From NCBI RefSeq assembly GCF_026020075.1, contig NZ_CP102772.1, positions 3,322,501-3,386,500 of the forward strand: a stretch of DNA of 64,000 bases, read 5' to 3'. A program made the translations under genes and the position numbers. Shown piece by piece: positions 7,980 to 17,900 of this stretch. The number at the start of each line of letters is the position of its first letter. The stretch's first letter is position 1. The notes under the pieces are model-generated. The model saw nothing but the letters and a program-made list of their open reading frames with translations. It was not told the origin of the DNA and ran no database searches. Source of the stretch: Bosea sp. NBC_00550 (lineage in GTDB: Bacteria > Pseudomonadota > Alphaproteobacteria > Rhizobiales > Beijerinckiaceae).

Positions 7980-8687
7980 ATGCCCCCGCATCACGGTAAA
8001 TTCGTTTCATATCTCCGCGTGTCGACGCAGCGTCAGGGACGCTCTGGTCTGGGTCTCGAGGCGCAGCGCAAGGCCGTGACCGATTTCCTTGATGGCGGGC
8101 GCTGGCAGCTCAAGCAGGAGCTTGTTGAAGTCGAGAGCGGCAAGCATGCCGATCGACCCCAGCTTCAGGCGGCATTCGAGGCCTGCAAACTCTATGGTGC
8201 GACGCTGGTGATAGCGAAACTCGATCGACTGTCACGCGATGCCCATTTCCTGCTCGGCCTGCAGAAGGCCGGCGTCAGGTTCCTCGCTGTTGATATGCCG
8301 GAAGCGAACGAACTGGTCGTTGGCATCATGGCGGTGGTGGCACAGGCCGAGCGCATGATGATCTCGACCCGCACGAAGGCAGCGCTCGCCGCCGCCAAGG
8401 CGCGCGGGACGAAGCTCGGCAACCCGAATGGCATCAGGGCGATGCTGCCGCATATCGAGGGCGGCAGGCAGCGTTCGCGCCAGGTTATCCAGGCCGGGGC
8501 GGACGAGCGGGCTCAGCGCTTGGCGAGCGTTTTCCTCGAGCTTGAGGCGCAGGGCGTCACGAGCGCCAACGCCACCGCCAAGGCGCTCACCGAACGCGGG
8601 ATCTCGACGGCTCGAGGAGGCCAATGGACGGCGCGCGCAATTATCAACATGCGCAATCGGCTCAATCGCAGAGCAAGCTCGACCTAG
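7980..8687 (+). CDS. Serine recombinase (resolvase/invertase family)
   Basis: A 235-aa serine recombinase. The ATG at 7980 is chosen because it directly precedes the conserved start (KFVSYLRVST); the open frame extends further upstream without homology. The catalytic serine lies in YLRVSTQRQ (about residue 14), followed by SGLGLEAQR. Conserved active-site segments AKLDRLSRD and an Arg-rich helix (QAERMMISTRTKAALAAAK) are present, then a C-terminal helix-turn-helix region with GISTARGGQWTARAIINM. The small size fits resolvases or invertases rather than large serine integrases. It might resolve island multimers or invert DNA. The palindrome just upstream is a likely target or operator. Confidence 0.88.
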   Translation: MPPHHGKFVSYLRVSTQRQGRSGLGLEAQRKAVTDFLDGGRWQLKQELVEVESGKHADRPQLQAAFEACKLYGATLVIAKLDRLSRDAHFLLGLQKAGVRFLAVDMPEANELVVGIMAVVAQAERMMISTRTKAALAAAKARGTKLGNPNGIRAMLPHIEGGRQRSRQVIQAGADERAQRLASVFLELEAQGVTSANATAKALTERGISTARGGQWTARAIINMRNRLNRRASST

Positions 8688-8723
8688 AGCGAAGTTGATC
8701 GAGCCCGACGGGGACAACGAGGA

Positions 8724-10757
8724 CTAGATGCGCTTTGTGTCGTCTGAACCGCCGAGGAGGCCGAGTGTATCAGAGACCTCGAACCACCACTCGCGCCCCT
8801 GTCCCATATAAATTTCGCACCAACGCCCCCGATCATTAGAAGCGATTTGTAGCCGGTCCGGCTCGATGTTCATTTGATCGAGGAAGCGCTTCAGCGCCAC
8901 GTAATAAAGGAGGTGCTCTCTGAAAACGATCGACGACGCCCGAGTCCCGTCGCCCGTATAGTCCTTTCCGGGCTTGAGGTTTCCTTCGTAGTGGCCCATC
9001 GCTTGGCGCGCCTTTTTCAAATCCTGACCGGCGCCGCCCCCAATATGCCGGGCCGCATGTTGGGCGATGAAGACAATTTGCAGCGCAGGGAAGAGGTATT
9101 CCTTTCTCTGGCGCTGGTCACAAACCCAATCGAGGATATTTAAGCCTGACAAACGCGACCGTCTTGCAGATTTGCCAGCGCGATCGATGAGAAGCTCCAC
9201 GCCGCGCGTGGCGCGCGCATGGATTGTTGCTGACGAGAAGGCGTAGGCTTGGGCGTGGAGGGAGCCTTTTTCAAACGCCTCGCCGATTAGGGAGGAAAGG
9301 CTGAAGGACGGGGGGATGGGAGTGCCATCCTCCCGGATCGCGAACGGCATCAAAGTTTCGGCGCTGTTGCGTTGTCCTGCCAGGAGCTTTGCGATCGCGT
9401 CATCCATTTGCTTGATTGCCGGCGGCAAGCCGGCGCCGGGCTGGAACCGTCTGGCGGCTTCAACCCACTTCCTTGCGAGGCGCCCCGGCAATATCGTCAC
9501 GGTTGCGCGGTGTTCGATCAGTGAGCGGACACAGATATCAATGGCAAGAGGATTGGCTTGGGCAAGCTGCCTTATAAGCTGGCGTTTGAAAGTTTCCTCC
9601 TTGACCGCATTCAGCAAGGTGAGCAGCTCGACTGATCTGGAGAGAAACGACAGCCAGCGATCTATTTCCTTCACGGGGGGCGCCCCATTCGGAAATTCCT
9701 CTGTAAACAGGGCTTCGGACCGCCGAGCCGAGGCCAAATACAGCAAAGCGGCCGGCGCTACCGGCTGGCCCTGGGGGCCAGCGGCCACGTCCCAGCTTTT
9801 GAGAGCCTCCGGCAGCAAGTCAACAAGGGGGGCTGCCGCCGGCGAGGCAAGAAAATCAATCGCGGGATCGGACGGTTTTGTCAGCCAGTCGAGGACCTGC
9901 GGGATGGCCAGCGCGGGCATTATCTCTCTGGCGGCTGGCAAGCTCTGCGACACGACTTCGCGGGCCGCGCGGGACCAACTCAGGTGCTGGACCGGAACCG
10001 GCCTGCTCGCTCCACGTAACGGCTCCTCACTCCACGAAAGTTTGAAAAACTCACGGTAGGCGACAACGGCAGCGTTCAGCAATATGCGTCCGGCCGTATC
10101 GCGTTCCGGATAGAGGGCGGCCACATGGCTTCCATAGTTGGGATGAATATAGTCGTTGAGAGATGATCGGGCTTTTTCGAGTTCGCCATCCCGGTGAGGC
10201 TCGTCTGCCCCGCGCTCGCTTTTCGGGGGATCAAGAAAGTCGATCTCCAGCGGCTTGAGGCAGGCCCGCGCACACGCTAGAACTTCCAGAAAGCTCCGGC
10301 GTTCGTCAGGGTTTTCTGAAGTGGCCATCTCCACGAACTGGAATTGATCCAGGTCCAGAAGGCGCAGGCGTTCAAGCTCTTCGCACATGGTGCGCAGGAT
10401 TAGTGCCGCGAAATGCAGGTCGCCGGTTTCAGACGCGTCTTCGAAGGCATGTTCAAGCAGCAGCCAGCGTGGCCATGCGGCGGGCCGCAGGACCGCCCAG
10501 GCTTGATCGTAGAGCGCTTTTGCGACCTCGCCAGCCGGTCTGACACTGGGGGGAGGCGGCTCGCCCTGCAGCCAGCGGCCCATGGCGTCGGCTACAATCG
10601 AATTCCGCTCGACGGCCGTGTCAGGCACGATAGGAAAGCGCTGATTTCCCTTGCTGCGCCGCGCAAGCAGTTCTTCTGCCCCCTGCAACAGCCGGGGAAT
10701 GTCAGCGGCGCTACACCATGCCTCGCGCCAGACGGGGAAAAGTTTGAGTGGCCGCAT
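8724..10757 (-). CDS. Unrecognised 677-aa protein, possible defence gene
   Basis: A single minus-strand gene between the serine recombinase and the IS630 debris, starting at an ATG with AAGG upstream. No known domain was recognised with confidence. It is cytosolic by appearance: no signal peptide and no membrane segments. A helical segment (about 90-170, with ILRTMCEELERLRLLDL) leads to NDYIHPNYGSH at 201-211, which recalls the Hx-type signature of HEPN/DUF5677-like proteins. A second His-containing stretch (SATIHARATRGVELL) lies near the C-terminus, followed by an aromatic end (REWWFEVSDTLGLL). Large solo genes of this kind on defence islands are often abortive-infection factors, but that is inference from position. 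Confidence 0.7.
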   Translation of the reverse strand: MRPLKLFPVWREAWCSAADIPRLLQGAEELLARRSKGNQRFPIVPDTAVERNSIVADAMGRWLQGEPPPPSVRPAGEVAKALYDQAWAVLRPAAWPRWLLLEHAFEDASETGDLHFAALILRTMCEELERLRLLDLDQFQFVEMATSENPDERRSFLEVLACARACLKPLEIDFLDPPKSERGADEPHRDGELEKARSSLNDYIHPNYGSHVAALYPERDTAGRILLNAAVVAYREFFKLSWSEEPLRGASRPVPVQHLSWSRAAREVVSQSLPAAREIMPALAIPQVLDWLTKPSDPAIDFLASPAAAPLVDLLPEALKSWDVAAGPQGQPVAPAALLYLASARRSEALFTEEFPNGAPPVKEIDRWLSFLSRSVELLTLLNAVKEETFKRQLIRQLAQANPLAIDICVRSLIEHRATVTILPGRLARKWVEAARRFQPGAGLPPAIKQMDDAIAKLLAGQRNSAETLMPFAIREDGTPIPPSFSLSSLIGEAFEKGSLHAQAYAFSSATIHARATRGVELLIDRAGKSARRSRLSGLNILDWVCDQRQRKEYLFPALQIVFIAQHAARHIGGGAGQDLKKARQAMGHYEGNLKPGKDYTGDGTRASSIVFREHLLYYVALKRFLDQMNIEPDRLQIASNDRGRWCEIYMGQGREWWFEVSDTLGLLGGSDDTKRI

Positions 10758-11171
10758 TGAAGTAACCTTGATGGCGAGCCGGCTTCTCGCTCCGGCAAAG
10801 CTCTTCTCTCATAGCGGCCAAGCCCGCCGCAGCGCAAAAAGCCTGCTGAAACAATAGTGCTCACTCGCGCGGACCTCACATGCCACGACACGGCGATAAG
10901 CTATCTCACCGGTCTGGAGTGCGCGCTGCAACAAAAACATATCGGAGCGGGGATCGTGTGTCAGGCGGCCGTATCGTCGACATAGAGCCTGACAGCGCCG
11001 ATGCACATGCCAAGAGGATCGCTGGCTCAGTTGGAACAACGGCAGCGCCGCGACGTGTCTTTCCCACTCTTCGAATGGGCGCGAGCGAGGACCAAATAGG
11101 GGGATGCTGCCCGAATGATGCTGCCGCACCCTGCAGTAGCCGAGCAGTTCGCGCAATTCCCGCAGAGCGAT

Positions 11172-11543
11172 ACGCCGCCGCTTCAGGATGTCAGGACGAC
11201 CCTGCTCCGCCGCGTGCACGGTCTTTTTACAGGTTAGCCCATGACGGGCGAAGAAGCGCAACAGCGAACCGATACCAACGCGTTGTCACTGCTCGGCAAG
11301 TGTGATGTCGTCAAGATCATCGGCAAGCACGAGAATCTGCTCCCTCTGCGCTGCGATCCGCGCCGAGAGTTGGTCCCCACCGCGTGGCTTCGCAGCCGGA
11401 CTGCCCGCCTATCGGTCGCGAACGCACCAGCGGAGCGCGCTCGCCACACTTACCCCGAAACGCTCCTTCGCCTGGCGCCGCGACATCCTGCCTGAAACCA
11501 CCGCAACGACGCGTTCGCCAACATCGAGAGACAAACTGCGAGC
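11172..11543 (-). pseudogene. IS630-family transposase remnant
   Basis: Two minus-strand frames give a broken IS630 transposase N-terminus. The first (from about 11543) reads a segment with GRMSRRQAKERFGVSVASALRW, the helix-turn-helix. After a frame change come ARIAAQREQILVLADD and DITLAE, then an in-frame stop, then RFFARHGLTCKKTVHAAEQG and GRPDILKRRR, the usual linker before the DDE domain. The catalytic domain is not recognisable, although weakly similar sequence may continue to about 10880. The gene is inactive. No terminal inverted repeats were identified. The rest of 10758-11637 shows no other gene. Confidence 0.7.
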
Positions 11544-11637
11544 AATGCCTGCCGGCCTCCCATCCGGCAGAAAGCTTGAATTGGAAACGGAAAACGCTAT
11601 AGCGCCGAATAGTGGAAGGGATCGCACGCTGACGCGC

Positions 11638-11976
11638 TTACCCGCAATCCTCGTCTTTCTGGTCTTCGAGCGCCCCAGTAAGCCTGAGCTTCGCAAGTTC
11701 GGCTTCGACTTGCTCAAGTGTCATGCGCTCGAGGGGCGGAAGCACGGTGTCGGCCTCGATCGACTGCCGCGGTAAGCCCCAGCCGCGGTTCAGCAAGGCG
11801 TTGGCCGCCGCGCCCTTCACGGTATCCGGAAAGCCGTTGCGCATCAGTTCGACCAGTGTCCGAACCGCCTCCTCGGTGTGCTCCCGTGCCAGCGCCTCCA
11901 CCGGCGCCTTGATCGAGGGCCGGCCTTTGGGATTTCCGCTCTGGCCCGGTTGCCAGACACCCTTCCGATTCAGCAT
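11638..11976 (-). CDS. Orphan DUF5681-like small protein
   Basis: A 112-aa protein starting at the ATG at 11976; the longer upstream frame is low-information sequence. The N-terminus reads VWQPGQSGNPKGRPSIKAP, the hallmark of DUF5681 proteins, which are found beside phage terminase or portal genes. The rest is helical (LAREHTEEAVRTLVELMRNGF and DTVKGAAANALLNRGWGLP) with a charged C-terminus ending in EDQKDEDCG. No terminase or other structural gene is nearby, so it appears to be a leftover of phage or satellite origin. It lies between IS630 debris and the end of the dpd operon. Confidence 0.65.
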   Translation of the reverse strand: MLNRKGVWQPGQSGNPKGRPSIKAPVEALAREHTEEAVRTLVELMRNGFPDTVKGAAANALLNRGWGLPRQSIEADTVLPPLERMTLEQVEAELAKLRLTGALEDQKDEDCG

Positions 11977-12301
11977 CTGATAGGCTCGTGCTAGCAGGCG
12001 ACTGTGCGAACAAGGTAAGGCAGCAATGCGGCTGCTTTGGGCCTCATTCGCACGAAGGTCCGTTCCGGGTGCAATGCGATCGCGGCAGGATGGAGTGCGG
12101 ACAAGGAGTGTCCGACTTCGACCCGTTAGCAAGCCATTCCCCCTCAGGCCAAACTCAGAATAGACATTCGTCTCGGCCGCTCACTCTTGGCTTAGCCTCG
12201 CAAACAACCGCAAAAAAGCGCTCAAAACTGAGGGCCCCGAGGCCGATCATGGGAGGAAAGGTGCCGCGTTGTTCGACGCCGGTTTAATCTAGGACATAAC
12301 C
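11977..12301. other. Gap downstream of the dpd operon
   Basis: No gene is supported in these 325 bp. On the minus strand a short stem (CTCA/TGAG) followed by CGCTTTTTT near 12212-12226 could be a weak terminator for the dpd operon. Nothing else was seen. Confidence 0.4.
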
Positions 12302-14452
12302 TCATGCCGTCGTTTTTCCTCGCGACATCAAAAACTCTTCAATTGCACGAAGCGTGCTCGAGAACCCCCTACCGCGAGAATAGATTAGCGGCTTGTCGCC
12401 GCGATGAGACCGGATGAAATCGGTGGCTGCATGTTTTGCTGACAGCCAAGTCATTACGAAGAGATCGGAGTTCTCCGCAAGCGCGCGCAACCGAGCGCTA
12501 CCGCCGTGATCGGCATTTGTATCGACCAGGACGGCCTTCGTTATCTCCTCCAGCGCACCTTTTGCTTGCCGGCTCGATGATTCCGTCAGCGAATAGATAG
12601 CGATGCGCAAGCCAGCCAATCGGCCTGCCAGGCCGTCGTTCGTCGATACAGCATCGGTTGCCATTGTTATCGGCAGCGACCAACCGAGTTCGCTCGACAA
12701 TAAGTTGACTGTGACCCGCTGAAGGCCGGTTAACCGCGCATAGATTGGAACGATGCGGGCGAGGATCCGATGGAGAAATGTCTCGCGGGCACTCGCATCG
12801 GGCGCGGCGGCGTTCATGAAACTCTCGACGAGTTCGAGAACCCAATAGATCATGTCGACTCCAAAGCCGTCGCCAGAGATTTCGTCGATATCGGCGATCA
12901 GGTCGCGATAGGACTTTTGGTCGACACCCGAGGCTAGGAGTGCTTCCACCAGCACTTGGCTCGACTCGTAAATTGTCGCTCCGCGCGCGGTCCCCAGCGC
13001 GAACAGGGTGAGCAACCTTCCATAGACCGGGGACAGCGCTGCTCTTGGGAATTCCGCGTCCCGCTGCAGCCAGGCAACCAGATAGGGCAGGGCCTGAGTG
13101 GTGCGATCGGCGGCGAGATCATCGCCCTGCGCCTTTTCGAGCGCCGCGACGAGTGCTCGAACCGCGGCCGGGTCACCGGTTGATGCCCCGATTTCCCATT
13201 CATCCTTACCGCGGCGTGCGATATCAAGCGCGTCCGCAAAAGTCGGATCCGCGGCACGATCCAGCCAGGCGATCCAGGATGTTGGCGGCGCGATATTCGC
13301 GAACTCGTCGGTGACATGCACGATCGGGCGGAACGGCATGGTCTCGCGAAGTAATGCCAGTTCGTCCGGACTGAGCCGTGCCATCGCGGCCATTGCGTCG
13401 GCAAGCAGGTCAATACTGTCGACAGCCTCGGCCTGTATAAGCGCGTCCCGCGCCGTATCTATTGGCGCTGCAACATCAACAGCCCGCGGTCCGGATGGCG
13501 CCGGCGCGGGCAAGAGGTCCGCGATCCACCCCAGTTCTTCCCCACGGTCGACAAGCATCGCCAGAAGGTCTTGGCGACCAGGGTCTGAAAGTGCCTCGAG
13601 ACCTAGGAGACGCCATCCCCCCGCCCCCAATCCTAGCGGCGCACCGTTGATAAGCATCGACTGGACGAGAGATTGAACTGAAGCCTCGAACGCAGTGCGC
13701 GTATCGGCAATATTGCCGGCATCGAACGACCCCGCAATGTGGGTTTGATAGAGCGCCTCAAGGAGAATGGCTGTAATCGCAGGTGTCCTGCGCGCAACGC
13801 TAAGGCTTGGAAACTCTGGTAGCGCGACAATTCCCGTCCAGTCCTCGAAGACAGCGAGCAATTGGACCTTAAGAAACTTAAGGTTGAGCGCGTCGAGACG
13901 GAGTTCGCTGCGGAGGCGCTCGAGCACACCCGTGGCTGCGTCTCGACGCCCGACATTCAGATAGTCCTGAAAGCGGCCGAGCAACCAACTGGTCGAAACC
14001 GGCGCCGAGCGCTGCAATTCGGGTGCGCGGGCTAAGGTATCACGCGCGCGAAGCACCGCGCGTAACGCCCCGATGCGTGACCGCTCATCCATCGGCAAGG
14101 GCATGATAGCCGTTACCCCTGGCGCGACAAGCATCAGGCGGGCGCCGACCGGATCAGCGGCGTCGAAGGGCACCGGCACACCATCGAAGCCGGTGACTGT
14201 CGGCCCGGCAAAGGCCAGCAGGACGGGTTTGAGGCGCCGCCAGTTCGACATGGTCGGCGCCGCCACATCGATCTGCATGGATCCGTCGCTATTGACGACG
14301 GGAACGAGCGCACCGGGAAAGGCCTCATCAACTACAGACTGGGTCACATCCGCGCAGAGCGCTGCAAAGTCGGGGCTAGCGCCAACCCATGGCTGGAGCG
14401 CGATAAGATCCGCAAGCACTTCCCGGGCCGCATCGGGGCTTGTGCCGATCAT
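12302..14452 (-). CDS. dpdD: DpdD-like protein of the 7-deazapurine restriction system
   Basis: A 716-aa protein and the last gene of the operon. I chose the ATG at 14452 because it overlaps the dpdK stop as ATGA; an in-frame start six codons earlier is possible. No enzyme motif is evident. The sequence is long, helical and rich in Ala, Leu and Asp, like a repeat or scaffold protein. The C-terminus (about 660-716) has DLFVMTWLSAKHAATDFI and then LIYSRGRGFSSTLRAIEEFL, which resembles a substrate-binding tail. Assignment to DpdD rests on its place in an otherwise complete dpd cluster and on size. DpdD is one of the proteins needed for restriction of unmodified DNA in Salmonella; its biochemical role is not established. 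Confidence 0.75.
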   Translation of the reverse strand: MIGTSPDAAREVLADLIALQPWVGASPDFAALCADVTQSVVDEAFPGALVPVVNSDGSMQIDVAAPTMSNWRRLKPVLLAFAGPTVTGFDGVPVPFDAADPVGARLMLVAPGVTAIMPLPMDERSRIGALRAVLRARDTLARAPELQRSAPVSTSWLLGRFQDYLNVGRRDAATGVLERLRSELRLDALNLKFLKVQLLAVFEDWTGIVALPEFPSLSVARRTPAITAILLEALYQTHIAGSFDAGNIADTRTAFEASVQSLVQSMLINGAPLGLGAGGWRLLGLEALSDPGRQDLLAMLVDRGEELGWIADLLPAPAPSGPRAVDVAAPIDTARDALIQAEAVDSIDLLADAMAAMARLSPDELALLRETMPFRPIVHVTDEFANIAPPTSWIAWLDRAADPTFADALDIARRGKDEWEIGASTGDPAAVRALVAALEKAQGDDLAADRTTQALPYLVAWLQRDAEFPRAALSPVYGRLLTLFALGTARGATIYESSQVLVEALLASGVDQKSYRDLIADIDEISGDGFGVDMIYWVLELVESFMNAAAPDASARETFLHRILARIVPIYARLTGLQRVTVNLLSSELGWSLPITMATDAVSTNDGLAGRLAGLRIAIYSLTESSSRQAKGALEEITKAVLVDTNADHGGSARLRALAENSDLFVMTWLSAKHAATDFIRSHRGDKPLIYSRGRGFSSTLRAIEEFLMSRGKTTA

Positions 14453-14976
14453 GTCATCTGGCCTTCCCACCGCGATTCAAGCTCGATCGACTGTTCGGCG
14501 ACCGCCGCTGGGTCGGTGCGTAGGACAAGATGTTCGCCGTTGGTAGAAATACCGTTGAGCGTAAGGTTCATCGAGCCGCTGAGGAAATAATCTGCGCCCA
14601 ACAGACCCTTAGCATGGAAGCTCTTCTGCACAGTCCATTTGATCTGATCGTCGTAACGCGCCTTTAGGGTCTGCAATCGTGCGATGAAATAGTCATTGTG
14701 GCCATCTTCGCGGATCACCAGCCTGATCTGAACGCCGCGTGCGAGGAGTGCGCGCAGCAATTGCGACAACCGGATCGGGGCAGCCGGCCAGTCCGGCTCC
14801 AGTGCTGCAAATTCGCGTGCTGAATTGTCGATGATCTCGACATCGCTGATCCAGGCAAAGAACAGCCACAATTTCGGGCTGGGTTGTATGAGTTCGGCGA
14901 CGAAGAGTGTCTGGAACAGATCGCGCACCGCGCGCGACTGCGCTGGGCCATGTAAATCGCGGGAGGGATGCGTCAT
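14449..14976 (-). CDS. dpdK: DpdK, phospholipase D-like protein
   Basis: A 175-aa protein with one PLD-type HxK motif: KSFHAKGLLGADYFLSG, followed by GSMNLTLNG, matching the HxK...GSxN pattern of the PLD/Nuc nuclease superfamily (about residues 117-137). The N-terminal half (LWLFFAWISDVEIIDN, LLRALLARGVQIRLVIRE) fits the PLD alpha-beta fold. A single motif implies a dimer, as in the nuclease Nuc. It is a candidate for the DNA-cleaving part of Dpd restriction, though that has not been proven for the family. The start overlaps the dpdJ stop as TGATG and the end overlaps dpdD as ATGA, so translation is coupled. Confidence 0.88.
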   Translation of the reverse strand: MTHPSRDLHGPAQSRAVRDLFQTLFVAELIQPSPKLWLFFAWISDVEIIDNSAREFAALEPDWPAAPIRLSQLLRALLARGVQIRLVIREDGHNDYFIARLQTLKARYDDQIKWTVQKSFHAKGLLGADYFLSGSMNLTLNGISTNGEHLVLRTDPAAVAEQSIELESRWEGQMT

Positions 14977-17900
14977 CAGATCTGCTCCCTCAGTGTGAGC
15001 GTTACCAGGATCCTGCAGTCCGCGCGTTCGACCCGTTCGATCGCGGGGAAGAACTGGAGAGCGCCCACACTGACTGGCGTCACCGAAAGTCGGACGAGGG
15101 CAGCGCGAAATTGCCTGGCCTCGCCGGCGTCGGCGACAAGACGGCCCGTTCCCTGAGCTTCAAAGGCAGCGGCGAGTTGCGTTTCCCAATCGGGATCGCT
15201 GAACGCGATCGTCGCGATCGCCCGGCTGAGCAGCAGATGGCGAACAACCGCCGGATCGGTCGACCGCGTCTGCCGGAACGGATTGTAGGATTGCAGGACT
15301 CGCTGACGCACTTCGTTGGCGCGCGGCCACAACAGGCTCGCAATCGCCGACAGAACCGTGACGTGCGCAATCGCGGCGGCTGGGAGCGTTGCTGCCAAGA
15401 ACGCGCGAACGGCGGTCGACAATGTCGCATCGCGGCTCGCGATATAGGCAAATTCGCGCAAGCCTATGGCAATGCCGAACCGGTCTTGTGTTGCGTCCCA
15501 GTGGGCCTGCAAATCGAGCAGCAGTTGGTCGAGTTGTGGTCCTGAGCCTGCGCGCAGCAAGCGGTTGTTGAGAGAGACCGACAGCGCATGGCTGAGGTCA
15601 ATCCCGCCGCGCTGCGCGAGGTGATGCGACAAAGTGCGCCAGAGAATCGCGCGCTCACTGTGCGAATTGGTGGCACGCAGCCGCGCGACCTGTTCGCCTA
15701 TCTCGCTATCGTTGATGCTGAGGGTAAGGATCTGACGCAAGCCGCCATCGACCAGTTCAAGGTCGCTGGGGGCCAGCGCCGCATCGAGCGCCGAGAAGAA
15801 CAGGCGTGGTTCGGACGCAAACCGGTCGGCAAAGGCTTCGAGGACACCCGCGCCGCCAAGTGTCGTCTCGCTGATCCACACGCTCGCGATATCGGATGCT
15901 GCATCGTCGCGGATATCGACGAGCAAGGTGTCCACGGTCGCCTGTCGGGGTGCTGCCGCGATGCACGCCTGAAGCATTGCCTCACCGAGCGTTTCCAGGA
16001 TCAGGCGGCGAAGCCAGGCGCTGAACGCCGCAGGATCGACCGAGAGGAGTTGCGCGGCGAGTGCGCGCAACCGCTCACGGACGATCGGCCGACCCAGTTG
16101 CTGGAGCAGCGCCTGCTGCAAGCGCCCTCTCCCGGCCGCAGCGCCGGCGCCATCCGGCCCACCTGCGGAATGGCCACCACTGCCATCAGCGTCATCGTCC
16201 GCATCGCTGTCTTGCGTGTCGTCGGTATCGGGTGGCGTGGGCGGCATAGCGCCGAACACATCGTCCATGACAGCGCGAAACACACCTTCGATCCGGTCGT
16301 CGTCGAGGAGGTCAGAGATCGTTTCAGCAAGCGGCCGGTCATTGCTCGAGGCATCGGCGAGTACCGCCGACAGCAGGAACTGGATCAACCACTCGCGCTG
16401 GAACCGGTTAAGGTCATCGGGCAGTTCCGGGTCGAGCCGGATCAGGTCGCGAATATAGGCAAGCTTGCTGGCAGCGAGAACGTCGGGCGGCAGGCTGTTG
16501 CCCGCGAGCGTCTCGGCGTCGGGCAACGCAACGTCGAGACGGAACCCATCAACCTCCAGTTCGAAACCGACGGCGGCCGGGCGGTAATCGTCGCTGGTGA
16601 AGGTGAGCGTGACAGGAAGATCATCCTGGAGTGTCCGAATATTGGCCTGAGCCGTCCCAGCAAAGCGGCGGACGCTGACGCTTGAGCGAAACCGGTGCAA
16701 GTGAAAGTCGATCGCGCGGACATGGTCGCGCCATTCCGAACGCGTCGGGACCGGCACGCCAAGGGCATCGCCATTGGCGACGATGTCGGATTGCCAGACG
16801 AGACGGGCATTGCTGCTCGGCAGCGCCTCGGTACGAGCGGCACGCTCGAGGCGCACGGTCCAGGGTCGGAAGACGAGGAGCGGCGGTCCGCCGAACTGAT
16901 CGTTGAGGCTCCCGCTAAAGCTGCCGACGAACTCATGCTCCACCGCATAGTCGCTGATCCGGCGATCCTGTTCGGGAAACGCCGGATCTACCGGGATCCA
17001 GTGCGACAGCGCGCCGCGCTCATGCGCGAAGCGGCGGGTCACGCGCCCGGGCACGAGTTGATTGAGCGCCTGGAGGATCGGCATCTGCTCGACACGCTCC
17101 TCATGATTGACCGTCGCGGGCGGAACAATCACCCGCACTTCGGGCAGGCTGAGGTCGCTAAACAGGTTGCGCGGCACAAAGTCGGGCAGCGGATGATGGT
17201 CGACTTGCAGGTCGAGCGTTGCGCCGGCATTCGGGATCGCGAGTTGCCAGCCCCGGAACAGCCGCCGGACCAAGGTCGGTACCGCCTCGAGCAGCAGCGA
17301 GCGCGGTGCTTCCCATAACAGTGTTTCAGCCGCCGTACGGTCGATCCCGAGCGCGCCCATGAGGTAGCTGCGGAGATCGTCGATGGTGGCGGCGTCGCCC
17401 TGCACCAATTGGGTGAGCTTGGCGCGGGTCCGATCAAGCACGGCGCGCTCGGCGGGGGTTGCCCGCGGCAGCGGGCGGCTGAGCAGGTTCCACTGCCAGG
17501 CCTTTTCATAGCCCGCGGTAGTCGCTGCCAGCCAGTCGAACAGCGCGAACACCGCCTGGATTTTCATCACATAGGGATTGCGGATCGGGAGATATTGAGG
17601 GTCGAGCGAGGGATCGAAGAGATGCTCGAACGCCTGGTAGAAAGCGCGGTCGCGGCCATAGTCCGACAGGACCGTTAAGGTGATCGGGCGCATCGCGCGA
17701 TCACGACCGGCGCGCCCCTTGCGCTGCAGGAACGACGCCATGCCGCGCGGCGCTTTGTGCTGGATGACGGCGCCGACGAGAGGGTCGTTGAACCCGACTT
17801 CGAGCGCCGCGGTCGCAACCACGATATTGGCCGATTGATTGACCCCTGCGTCCTGCGATGTAGTGCGGCCGACGACCAGCCGGCGATCGAGCGGATGGCC

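Noticed and set aside
11977..12132. N-terminal extension of the DUF5681-like gene
   Set aside because: Residues before the chosen ATG have no family similarity and look like shadow coding.
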